DNA from: Gnetum montanum
Taxonomy: Eukaryota > Streptophyta > Gnetopsida > Gnetales > Gnetaceae
NCBI GenBank assembly: GCA_015680685.1
Contig: MNCI01009376.1
Coordinates: forward strand, 558,132-589,960
Direction: 5' to 3'
DNA: 31,829 nt
Numbering within the stretch: position 1 is the first letter of the stretch; the number at the start of each line of letters is the position of its first letter. A program made the translations under genes and the position numbers. Shown here piece by piece: positions 1 to 9,929 of the stretch. The notes under the pieces were generated by a model that saw nothing but the letters and a program-made list of their open reading frames with translations, did not search any database and was not told where the DNA came from.

Positions 1-100
1 TGTGGGCACATGGAAAATATTCTATCTCTGGAGGGATCAAACTACCAGAGTTTCACTATTATCTAAGCCTAGCATGGAAAACAAGGGAGAGTCGCCTCTT

Positions 101-108
101 ATTTATAG
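101..108 (-). promoter_or_regulatory. LTR A TATA box
   Basis: The plus strand reads atttatag, giving CTATAAAT on the minus strand. The same octamer occurs at the same place in LTR B and LTR D, so it is best read as the core LTR promoter driving transcription towards lower coordinates. Confidence 0.6.
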
Positions 109-125
109 ATATTGCGACGCATCGT

Positions 126-148
126 GATATCGCGTGGGATGCGATATC
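126..148. repeat. U3 hairpin in LTR A
   Basis: GATATCGC (126-133) and GCGATATC (141-148) form perfect 8-bp arms around a 7-base loop gtgggat. Related half-sites (gatattgcg at 109-117 and again at 160-168) flank it, so the whole 109-176 stretch is built from copies of one motif in both directions. It contains several CpG sites, unusual for this CpG-poor window. Confidence 0.7.
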
Positions 149-176
149 GTAGCCCATGTGATATTGCGTCCCATCA

Positions 177-1913
177 ATTGACTTTATAGCATATCTAATA
201 ATGAACAAGAAATGAAATGGAGGAAATGGAGAATGCATGATGGATAAGAGAGAGAAGGTGAGAGTTAAACATCACTTGATTCTCAACCAATCATTCAATT
301 AGTGCATGGGAGAATGTGATCATGTCCTACATCATATGAGTGATCCATTACTACATCCCATCACTGCTACTCATTCACACAATGGAAATTAACCTCAAAA
401 TCTCCCTTCCAAATGTAAGATTACACCTACCTCTATTAGTGTCATGTAGCCTTGATTATTCTATGGTCTAACCATTAGTGAAATTGAACAAAGGTAATGT
501 GTTGTAATACATCCAAAATTCAAGATTCTAGTGTGGTTTTTCTCCATTTTTGCATGCATGCATAGTAGGATTTTTGATTTTTTCTTTATAAAAGCCCTCT
601 CGGTAATCCCTCTAGTTACACTAATTGATCCTAATTCCAACAGTGATTATAATTCATGATTAAAAGATGATGGACATAATCATGATTTGAGTCAAAAATT
701 ATATAATTTCACCCTTGTGAATAGATGGATTTAGGAATTAGGTGGAAGTAGCATTTGATATTGTCAAACTTCATTAAGAGAGAGGCTTATAAGACTTCAT
801 GTCGATGGATAGGGATGGACTAAAAGCTTATCTTGGACTATTACATTTGAGATTCAAGTGATCCAAACAATGGATCACTTGAGAAAGGCATACATAAGTA
901 TTAGTTCAACTACTACTTTGGTTTTAATGGATGCAATTATAGGATCTGTTTAGAATGGTAAAAATACAAATTTGTATAGACTGATAATCTAGGTGTTACA
1001 TTGCTCTTTCCATCACCTCCTCTTTTCTTCATTATTCTATTTATTCATTTTTATTTATTTATTTTTTATTTTTTTCATCTTTTTATTACATTCATAATTA
1101 TTTATATTTTTTTCCTTTTATAAGAAGAGGATTTTTTATGATGCATGGGAGTCACGGGGATGACTAAAGTACCAAATCACTACATGGAATCTTCCACTTG
1201 CATGAACATGAATATTCATCCCCAACTATAAGGCACATACAAGTTCACAAGATCATAAACTTCTTTCAACTAGGATTTTCAAACATGACAACATGTGCAC
1301 CTTAGTCCAGTCATATCAGTTAGACTCATTCATTGGTTATAAGAATCATTCATGGTACACAGTTTTCTTACTAGTGACCAAAAAAATTTCAATAATTCTT
1401 TTAGCTTACATTCTAAGTAATGGATCCACCACATACTCACAATTCTAGTAGCATTAGGTTCAATAGCTCATTGACTCCTAGCTCCTTACCGAATTTGAGC
1501 CTACTTCACCAATGATGGATAGAAGAAAATGTAGGTGGATGAATTCTATTATGTGGACATTCCATCAATCAAGGATGCACGATGGATCCATCTAGCACTC
1601 TTGCACCATCATTGCATCTATAAGTCATCCATTTATCATTAGCTTATTTGACAAGCATTCATAAAGCATGTTAATTGGTTTTCCTAGACACATAAACATA
1701 CTTAAGAAAAAGAAAAGATCATGAATGATTAATTATTAAGCTTAAAAATGTAAAAAGTACTAAGTAACCATACCAAATGTAATAAAGTACATAAAAAAAT
1801 AGTAGAAAGGAAAATAATTTAATACAACATCAAGGATTCTCCATCATGACTAATCCATGTCTATCACTTGATAGACCTTTAAGTGTAAAATATAAGATTG
1901 CTTATTATGTACT
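177..1913. other. Non-coding AT-rich stretch between LTR A and the element I integrase
   Basis: No reading frame or protein similarity was found on either strand. It contains a pyrimidine-rich run (about 1010-1125, mostly T with some C) and a perfect 12-bp hairpin at 854-882. It could be the 3' untranslated spacer of element I if LTR A is that element's 3' LTR. Confidence 0.4.
854..882. repeat. Perfect 12-bp inverted repeat
   Basis: TCAAGTGATCCA (854-865) and TGGATCACTTGA (871-882) are exact reverse complements around the loop aacaa. It is not inside a recognised LTR. It could be a transcribed hairpin or a relic of another U3-like palindrome. Confidence 0.75.
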
Positions 1914-2960
1914 CACAAAGGAGAAAGATGTTCTCTATAGTATTTCAAGTATTGCTCATTAACTTAGAAAATTTTATTTGGCTTGTCTAGATAGTAAATA
2001 TGTCTTATACTAGTTTGGTAACTAGCATGGATGATGTATGATCCTTTTTATTAAAATAAAAATTTTTCTAAATGAACCAAGTATAATGGATTAAAATAGA
2101 GGATCTTGTCACTAGGTTTAAAATCAAACTCTCTTACATGAATATGATGGAAATACTTCCTATAAGAATGTTCTAATTCATTAAACATTATGATGATTCT
2201 GTAATTTTCAATGAGAAGATTAAGATTAATCAACCTCTCTTTCTATATAGAATCTAAGGTCATAGAAAAATCTATAGCACTATTCAAGGTTTTCATTTCA
2301 AGATCAATAGGTAGTTGTGAAACTTGTCAATATACTAGCTTAAATGATGTGTAATCAACAAGATTTTTCAACATTGTCTAATAGGCCCATAGAGCATCAT
2401 TAAGGTTATTGGTATGATCTCTTAAGTACCTACTAATTGTATTCCTAAGTATCCTAACAATTTCATGGTTAGTAACTTCTACTCGATCATTTTCTTGTAA
2501 GGAATAAGGGGAATTTAACTTATGACCAAATCCACAAGCTCTAATAAATTCTTGAAAATCTTATAAAAAAAGTTCATATAATTATTAAAGATCAAGCTTT
2601 AAGAAATATGGAATACGTGGAGCACATTATTTTAGAGGAAGTTTGATGTACTGATAGATGAATAATTCTTAATAGCAATAGCTTCCATTTGCTTTATGAA
2701 ATAATTTACACATATAATGATAAATGCCTTATCATTTAAGATTAGAGAGATGAGGTTAATAAAGTTAATCCCCCATATGTAAAAGGGCTCCAGTGGCTAG
2801 ATCCTCTACTATGATCCTTACATACATGTTGATATACCTCCCTTGTATTGGCCCTTGTCATAATAATGCATAAAATCCTAAGCATCATGAAACATAGTGG
2901 GTCAAAACCAATCCATGAGAAATAGCTTTGTTATGATTCGAATATTGACCACACATACCT
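1914..2960 (-). pseudogene. Integrase relic of element I (Ty3/gypsy, Athila/TAT group)
   Basis: Integrase inserts the element's DNA copy into the nuclear genome. Reading down from about 2960 there is a remnant of the N-terminal zinc-binding region (AHVQQGMCGQ), then a core segment with the family signature around VEVTNHEIVRILRNTISRY and LNDALWAY (about 2390-2510), then the longest open piece (2051-2233, with REFDFKPSDKILY), which is the start of the C-terminal domain. The last part reads KGSYIIH and VNEQYLKYYREH, matching a GPY/F-type end, and stops at about 1914-1916. Several internal stops occur where Gln or Arg codons are expected. The first two catalytic acidic residues are not visible. 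The assignment rests on motif spacing and order and is fairly firm at group level; finer placement is uncertain. Confidence 0.75.
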
Positions 2961-3379
2961 TGTTGCACATGAGCCAAGGTATCACCTTGGCCTTCTTCTA
3001 GTACACATTACCTTATGAGAATATCAAGAAGTCTTTTATAAAAATTCTTTTTAATAACTAATGATTGACTTGATGTTGGAATCATTAAATTGTTCACTTA
3101 TCTCACCAAGGAGGAACCTTCTAGGCCATTAGGTAGTTAAGAATATCCATGAAAATGCACATTCATGTCTACTCTTTGAGCTAAAAATGACCTTACAAAT
3201 GTGGTCATCTAGAGATTCATTAAGAAAAATACCTTCTTACTTGTTACCAATTAAAAACCATGATAGATGATATTGCACTACATTCTTAACTTGTAATTAA
3301 TTTAATGGAAATCAAATTTCTACAAAAGAACTAGTCATCGAATCATATAAGGACTTTTATCTAGTTTGTTCATAGAAAA

Positions 3380-3660
3380 TCAGATGGAGCTATGGTCAAC
3401 ATGGATAAAGATTTACTACCAAGAACATAATGCCTAAATCTTTATGGTACAAAAATGATAGCCATCAACTACTTTTCAATGGTAGTATAATTCTATTGAG
3501 GTCCCACAATGCTTTGGCTAGCATGATGAATATAGTAGGGTCTCTTTCTCTTATTAAATTGCATTAGGATAACACCGAATGAAAAATTAGAAACATCTAT
3601 GAATATATAAAAAGGTTTAGTTTAGATATAACTATACAACACCAGAGTTTAAGTTAGCCT
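3380..3660 (-). pseudogene. RNase H relic of element I
   Basis: RNase H removes the RNA template during reverse transcription. Around 3440-3560 the minus strand reads PYYIHHASQSI, then NYTTIEK and LMAIIF, the usual segment of Ty3/gypsy RNase H in which a conserved TEKE motif follows a stretch like YYASR. The second Glu of TEKE is replaced by a stop. The domain lies directly downstream of RT and upstream of integrase, as expected. Beyond about 3380 frames are broken and nothing more can be aligned. Confidence 0.65.
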
Positions 3661-3699
3661 TTCCTTTAGACATTGAAAGATATTTCACATTCTTTGCTT

Positions 3700-4248
3700 C
3701 ATAAGAATAAAACATATTTCTCTATAAGCTTAAATAAAGATTTGGATATTCTAGATTAATTTTTAATAAATCTACAATAATTATTGGTGTTGTTAATTAT
3801 CATACCTCTTTGACCATCATGGTAATTTACATTATGTTTTTGATGATGTAGATCTTTTCATGATATACTTCAATCCCCTTGTTAGAAACTTTGTGGTTGA
3901 GAACAATACCCTCAGTCATCATAAATTGGCTCTTCTTCCAATTTAGATTAGAGTTCACTTGGTAGTAATGATGTAGAATAGATTTGAGCCTATCCAAGGC
4001 ATCCTAAATTATTTTTCAATAAGTGAAAAAGTAATTTATAAATACTTACACTCTCTTTGTGATGTAATATTAGAATACAAAGATTACTAGCTGTTGGAAT
4101 GTGGCTAGCACATTGCATAATGGAGAGGGCATGCACTTAAAGGCCAAGATTTCCCATAGAGAAATGAAGCTATTTTTTGCCTAATCCTTTGGCACAATGT
4201 TGATTTAATTATAACTAGAGTACCTAGTGTATCACTTGAAAAATTTAG
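3700..4248 (-). pseudogene. Reverse transcriptase relic of element I, truncated at its N-terminal side
   Basis: The RT palm region is recognisable: INIVPKD and FISLWEILAFKCMP (about 4100-4215), PLCNVLATFQQ (about 4085-4115, equal to the usual FGLCNAPATFQ box), then DALDRLKSIL and LNWKKSQFMMTEGIVLNHKVSN, which match the connection after the active site. The catalytic box, normally FMDDF, reads FINYF (about 4030-4050), so both Asp are lost, as expected from G-to-A changes. Stops lie at former Gln positions. The frame ends abruptly at 4248, just upstream of a segment resembling the LDGYSGYN motif, where a putative LTR begins. No N-terminal RT sequence was found on the other side of that LTR. Confidence 0.75.
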
Positions 4249-5340
4249 TGTTAGAACCCCAAAAATTTTAGCACAAAACAATTTTGACCTCAAATACACG
4301 GGTATCACAAAGAAGGATCCAAAATGCCATAGACAATCTTTTTGATCACCAAAAGACTCAAAGATCTATTACTGATGTGTTAATAAAAAATAAAAAAAAT
4401 GTGTACAATAGTGGAAAAAACACCATATTTGATGAGCGAGAATAGAGAAAAAATGATGAATGTAGAAAAAACAAAGAGAATTACAACTTTGTATTAATGC
4501 AATATAAAAAAAGGTTCATGAAATATGGATTTTGGGTTGTAAAACTAGAGAACATAGAAAGATCTTTGATGCCTAATGTAGGCAGTAGGGTGTATTTTGC
4601 CATAGAATCTATGCTTGTTCTTCTTCAATTAGTCTACTCTCAAACTTTGCTTGCTACAAGTATGCTTTACTCTAGATCATTGATGCTAGGGAAGAAAATG
4701 GTTGCTGACTCTTGGATGTCTACATTGCTCCAGAAGTCTCTAGTTCAGCCTGAATGCAAATTTTCCAAAAGTCCTTTTGATAAAGAAAATCCTTATTTAA
4801 ATAGGTCATTTGGTCCTGATTTGCAGCTGATAAATTCTGCCATGGTTACTAATAGACTTTTGATGAATTTTTGTGTTTTTAAGATGACATCTTTTGGTTG
4901 TGTATGAGAAAATTTAGCTAATTTATTTTTTCTTTAGTACACTCTTCATTATGTAGCTTAGCATGTGGGACTGAAATATCCAATGTATAGGATTAAAGCC
5001 CAAACCCCATACACTAGCCATCGTATGGGGTCTAGATGCCCAATGTATGAGATGAAAATAATGATTTTTTATAACTTGTAAATCATCTCTTAGCCTTCAA
5101 AAGCTAGAATATAATGCATTTCTAGCAACATAGGGTCATAATGTAAGATTTTTAGGGAAAGTTGGGTAATTGTATCTGCCTTTGTTTTTTTACTAGATCA
5201 CATAAAAAGTTTGGTTACAAGTTGTAACATGAATTTTCTTTGGGATGTTTAATTAGCCCCTTTTATTTTGATGTTTTGAGAATTAACCTGAGAGACATGA
5301 ATAAAGAATGTGAAACACTGTTACAGTTTCATCACCAACA
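4249..5340. mobile_element. Candidate solo LTR or LTR fragment interrupting element I
   Basis: The segment begins TGTTAGAACC exactly where the RT frame breaks off and ends CACCAACA, so both strands show TGTT...AACA termini typical of LTRs. On the minus strand it would start TGTTGGTGATGAAAC, a common style of LTR start. The length (about 1.09 kb) is normal. Against it: the flanking five bases (tttag and tgccc) do not match as a target duplication, no clear TATA was found, and the RT frame does not resume at 5341. A 136-codon plus-strand frame at 4497-4907 falls inside; I do not recognise its product. Confidence 0.35.
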
Positions 5341-5932
5341 TGCCCTCTTAATGTCTAATGTTATAACTATCAAATCATGCCAAGAGTGCTTACAATGGTG
5401 AAATAATTTCATGATGGAGTATTATGACTTTGAGAAGAGATAAAGGCTATATTGGCTATCAAAGATGGTTGCATTGGTTAACTAAGAGTTTCAAATGTTA
5501 ACATCATGGTTATGGTATGGTGGTGAGAAGTTTGCTAATTAGTGTAGTCTTCACTCTTTGTGCTTAAAGTATTGGTTAATTGGTAATGTCTTAAAGGAAT
5601 AAACACTTTACTCTAAAGATTCTTTGGCCATTAGGCTCTTTCCTTTGTTTTTGGGGAGTCACTTGATTTGACTTTTAGGCTTCATTAAACTCTTGGCCAT
5701 ATTGACAATTATTCTTGTCCTTTTTTCAAAGGGTTAAAACCTTCACTGGGTTTCATTGCCAAGGCTGAAACTTGCTTTGTTCTCTCATTGAATGAGATGT
5801 GTTACATTTAATGAACTTGGTGGTGAAGTATAAAAAAGGATATGTCAAGTGGTCACATTTCATGAATGTCGAATATAGGCCATCGTTCCTATGAGGGTAA
5901 AGAATGATTTAGTTTGGCTACGAGATTATGGC
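5341..5932. other. Unassigned sequence between candidate LTR and LTR B
   Basis: No frame of useful length and no protein motif were seen on either strand. It contains a TATA-like tataaaaaagg at about 5829. It may be older host or transposon sequence into which element II inserted. Confidence 0.3.
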
Positions 5933-6492
5933 TCAAGAGGGGTGAAGGGTACCCCTATGCCCAACCCTATGAATCATAAAGTGCTCACGCATGATCCAAT
6001 TGAATTCCATGGACTCTCTAGTTTCTGGTGCACTAGTCTTCTAGGAAGTGAACTTTACCCTAATGGTTGTTTATTGTCTTACTAATTACACTTGTGAAGT
6101 ACAAAGGTATGGTTAAGTGTAAGAGAGAGATAAAGTAATTTAATGAATAATTTAATTTAACTAAGTAATTGATCTCTAACTAGTCCAAACATAAGCATTT
6201 GGTCCCACTTTCTGTATATGTCATGAACCCACATATTCATTTTTGGGTTACCAAGCACTATGCTACTAGATGTACCAAGTAATAACACTGCTACGCTACT
6301 AGGATTACCAAGTGAATATGTGTTATGATCAAAGTGATTGTACTTATGTATTTAATCTATCAAGCTTATCTTGCTTAATTACTTAATTAGCTTAATTACT
6401 TAAAATCATTGAATAAATAACTAAAAGCATTAAATGCATGAATAAATATCTAAACTATCTAGAATGCTACAAGGTTTATCAACAAGCTCATC

Positions 6493-6498
6493 TTTATT
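6493..6498 (-). terminator. LTR B polyadenylation signal
   Basis: AATAAA on the minus strand, 171 bases downstream of the TATA box. The same hexamer lies 171 and 169 bases downstream of TATA in LTRs C and D, so it is a conserved part of R. Confidence 0.6.
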
Positions 6499-6668
6499 GG
6501 CATAGAAACTATCGTGCTAAGGTACAACAATGCTCAAACAAAGATCTGTATATGCAGTGACTCCTACTGTGGGTACTTGGGAAAAATATTCTAACTTTTG
6601 AATAGACAAACTACAAGAGCTCTGCTACTACTTCAATTTAATGTCCATAGATATGGCTGGGAGCTCAT

Positions 6669-6676
6669 ATTTATAG
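6669..6676 (-). promoter_or_regulatory. LTR B TATA box
   Basis: CTATAAAT on the minus strand, identical to the octamers in LTRs A and D. It marks the U3/R region of LTR B. Confidence 0.6.
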
Positions 6677-6784
6677 TTTTTTCTCTTGGGCTATGTCAAT
6701 AGGGCCCCATAGTTGTAGTAGCTGCTACGTCAATGCAACCTTGTTGATGGGGCAACACCACGTAAATGGAGCCCTATTGATGAG

Positions 6785-6814
6785 GTTGTGTCAATGGGGG
6801 ATCATTGACACAAC
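6785..6814. repeat. Perfect 12-bp U3 hairpin in LTR B
   Basis: GTTGTGTCAATG (6785-6796) and CATTGACACAAC (6803-6814) are exact reverse complements with loop ggggat. It lies 16 bases from the LTR terminus, upstream of the TATA box in the direction of transcription. Related gtcaatg and ttgatgggg half-repeats occur nearby (6735-6800). Confidence 0.8.
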
Positions 6815-6830
6815 ACTTTGATGCTCATCA

Positions 6831-6845
6831 TATTCCCATGACTAA
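6831..6845 (-). other. Polypurine tract next to LTR B
   Basis: Directly before the LTR start on the minus strand the sequence reads GTCATGGGAATA, then TGATGAGC. The same place beside LTR D reads GTCGTTGGGGTA. This is where plus-strand DNA synthesis would be primed. It is short and already partly degenerate. Confidence 0.5.
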
Positions 6846-7021
6846 ATGAAAACTCATCCTCGATTTCCTTTACAAAATTGGGAAGGTATGGGATCATTGA
6901 CTGACTCTTAACAAAATAAACTAACTTGACAAAACTGAGTGCCCAAGTGTATAGATCAACACATTACAAAAATTGTGGTGTTCATGACACAAAATTGAAC
7001 ACCATGACATGACTACATAAA

Positions 7022-9929
7022 AAATTAGACAACATATCCTCTGCTTGCATGAAGGTGGTGGAGAAGATCAGATAGTCTTAGGTGGTGGTGGCTCCTAAGG
7101 TTTTGAGGGACCTTTGTTAGCTTCAGGCACGTGCAGTAGCTGAGGTGGCTATCTACTATGGCTGCAGCCTTTAGTAGAAGGTGAAAGGAATCTAGCAATG
7201 CCTTTGTCTTCTCCTCTTTACTTTGGGGATCATTCAATGTCCATGAAGCATCACTAATGTGGGCTAGAATGGGAACATCCCACAAACAGAGCCTTATTGG
7301 AAACATCTCCTTCACATTGACAAACTAGGCAATGGATTGTTTATGTTCGATGCAAAATGTTGTGACTATGTTCTATAGCTCCTAGTAGTCATTCATCCTC
7401 CTGGCTAGGTTCTCAGTAGTTGATTGTTAATTAGGGAATCATGCCCTAAGAACCTCAAGTTTAGTGTTTGCCACCACAAGATTCTACTTGGTGTCTTTAT
7501 GATGCTTAAACTTGACCTCATACAATAAGTACGAGCTAGTCACCTGCTTCTCTAATTCAATCCATGGTCATCTGATAGTCAACATGGCTAGATTTGCATA
7601 ATGAAGATTGGCAAGCTTCATGTATTTCGTCATCTTCTCGATTTATAACTCCTTCATGTGGATCTCTGCTTTGTTGTAGGCATCTATCCCATCAACGATG
7701 GGTTGTCATAATTCTTTTCCTTGTTGGAGTTGTTGGAGGGTTTCATTCACTTTTGCCTTCATCAACTAGATGTATCTTTCATTTACTTCCTACTATAGAC
7801 TGACCTGTTCTCTATAAATGATCCTTAACTTTCTCAAATTCGAGAGCCTTTGATTTTCAGGTAGCTACCTCGATCGTAGTTTTCTAGCAAAGGGTGCAAA
7901 CTTCCTCCATGAAGAGGTTTTTGTTTTTTGCTACCAATATCATCAATTTCATGTTTTCTCTTACTAATTAATACTAATATTGATGGATGAAGTCTATTAA
8001 TTATTGTTTGTGTGAATCAACATTTTGCAAGTGCTGATTTTCTGTAGTCAACTAGAGATTCCCTTGGTGGGTCTGATCCAAGGTCTTTTGAATCTTATGT
8101 TGTATGGCTTCCATAAAGGATCAATAGAACATTGCTATCTCCATTGCACCCTCAACCCATTTGAGTTTGGTGTGGAGTTGTTCCATAGCTTCATCCCTTA
8201 TTAGTGTCGAGTTGAGAAATGTGAGGTCGACAATCCAGGCTCTTAATTTAGGAACCTTGGTAGCCAAGAATTCATTTATTTCTGTAGTTGTTTTGAGTTT
8301 CCCATCCAAGATTATGTTCTTGTTCCTTGCCTCAAGTAGCTTTGATAGGGTTGCAGTAATGTTGTCCAAAAGGTCAAAGACATCTAGAAGTGGTTTCCTA
8401 GTTTCTAATAGTCGGTCTAGCAGTTCTTCATGCTGCACTGCATTTATTTTTCTACTTGTGGTTCCTACAAATATTTGCACATCCTTGAGTGTAGTGAAAT
8501 CTGGTGCAAATGTTGTAGGTATGTTGAGCATGTTGACAATCCTATCAATGGCCACTTCTACTACTATCTCCTATCTTTGTGCCACATTACCAAAACTGTT
8601 ACCCCCTCATCCTCTTCCAAATGCAATGAGAAAGTTGTAGCATTCCCAAAGATCTCTAGGAGTAAATTTTGTTCTACGAGAGATACTGTGACCTCTCTAA
8701 CACTTGAATTTAACCTCATAGGTAGTTGCGTTCTTTATGTTGAGAAAATGGTTCCACCTCCACCCATCAAACTGATTATCTGGGCCACCTCATTGACATG
8801 ACTCATTGTTGGTCTATAGATGGATGGGTCCCTACCACTTGTGTTTTCTTGTTACTCTTGTTTACTTAAGAGCCATTCCTAGTACTTGCACAACCATTGG
8901 GTAGTTACAGTGATGTTTGGCACCATTTTCTAGGTTGTGGGTGTAGGTGGTGTTTGCTGCTCCTCTTCTTGAATGGTGGCTATAGGTATCTTGTCCTTCA
9001 TCATTTCTACCTAGTTGGTGGCTAGAATAGTTATGATAGTGTAACTGGTGTAATAGACTATCCCTTTCCTTTGATAGTTTCCTGATGAGGCATGGGAAGG
9101 GGAGTGCCTTCCTTCCACATTCATTTTCTTTAAATTTCTTTTTCATCTCTAGATAGATTAGTTGTGGAAGGTTGATTGGGAATCTTCCACTTAGAGTAGT
9201 GCATGCTTGGGAAAAGAAGGCAGTGATTTTGCTTGGCCTCACTATGAGATTGAAGTAGAAGGCCAAAATCTTGTAATGAATCCTCTCTGCCTATGTGAGC
9301 ATGCCATACTACCATTGACACCATAGCACCATTACACCCATTCTTTCTTGATATTGAGATCCACCTATATTGGAATCTCAGTAAGATTTGCCCTTATTTT
9401 TGGCAACCCAAGCACTGTAGCAATGGATTGCACCAAGTAGGACACTAAGATGTCCTTGATTTTCACTATTGATCTAGGCTTCTTGTTATTCTAGAATAAA
9501 TATGTCTCTCCCACGTACCAATCCCTACTAGAAGTGGTGATTGGCCACATGGGAGAGGCCTTCAGCTAGTTCTACACTTCTCTTGATGCATGCTCTAGGA
9601 AAGGGCCAAATTTTAACTCTTGAAGCATTAATTTTTGGACATCTCTTGATTTTATTTGATTCAAGCAGACATCTATTAAGGTCACCTTTATATTTGCTAG
9701 TTATGCTGGTGCATTATCCTAATGGGAGTGTTCTATTACTACTACTAGTTCTAGAATTTATCAAATAGATTCCACCTTTACCTCTTTCCTAAGAGGACTT
9801 GTGGTGTGGGTTGTAAGCAGTTCTTCCTAGGGCTATTCTTGGCCCCTTCCCATTCTAGGGAATTTCTTTCTTGGTTGGGATAGTCATGCTTCCTACATGT
9901 TCATCCATTTTGGTGCCATTTGTGGCCAT
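7022..9929 (-). pseudogene. Extra ORF downstream of integrase in element II (degenerate, coiled-coil rich, function unknown)
   Basis: A coding region appears to start at the ATG at 9927-9929 (MATNGTKMDEHV...), with a polar, basic N-terminal part running to about 9750 interrupted only by stops at likely Gln codons. A middle region (about 9270-8860) reads as a basic segment with LEMKKKFKENECGRK and LIRKLSKERDSLLHQL. The best-kept block is 8121-8555 (144 codons), rich in Leu, Glu and Lys heptads (EELLDRLLETRKPLLDVFDL, TATLSKLLEARNKN). It continues across single stops into SFMEAIQHKIQKTLDQTHQG and further helical segments (7330-8120). The last part (7025-7315) is followed in another frame by a Pro-rich tail (EPPPPKT). 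I see no signal peptide, fusion peptide or clear membrane segment, so an envelope role, suggested for ORFs at this place in Athila elements, is not supported. I do not recognise the family. Confidence 0.6.

Larger units (their letters stand above)
1..176 (-). mobile_element. LTR A, inner part of an LTR of the element II family (truncated by window edge)
   Basis: The first 60 bases align by eye with the R region of the LTRs at 6560-6640, 18400-18470 and 30980-31050 (shared phrases such as 'actac.agag' and 'cacttgg.aaa'). A minus-strand TATA box (101-108) follows, then a short CpG-containing palindromic U3, and the sequence ends in the family terminus 'catca' at 176. Only 68 bases separate TATA from the LTR end, against 154 in LTRs B and C and 248 in LTR D. 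It may be the 3' LTR of element I (integrase at 1914-2960), or the 5' LTR of an element lying to the left. The sequence after 176 lacks a clear polypurine tract, so I cannot decide. Confidence 0.6.
5933..6830 (-). repeat. LTR B, 3' LTR of element II
   Basis: About 898 bp, collinear with LTR C. Shared blocks include 'aagtgaactttaccctaatggtt', the AATAAA region and the TATA region. The inner end is sharp: gctcatca at 6823-6830 followed by a polypurine-like tract on the minus strand. The outer end is less sure: the start at 5933 was chosen because the 23 bases up to 'tacccc' align without gaps with LTR C. U3 is 6677-6830. Confidence 0.8.

Noticed and set aside
4497-4907. 136-codon plus-strand open frame
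   Set aside because: No recognisable domain or repeat of a known protein, and it lies inside a putative LTR in AT-rich sequence. It is long enough to mention but not to call a gene.
8161-8801. Plus-strand frames of 159 and 123 codons
   Set aside because: They are antisense to the best-kept block of the extra ORF on the minus strand, whose composition and continuity across single stops make it the better reading.
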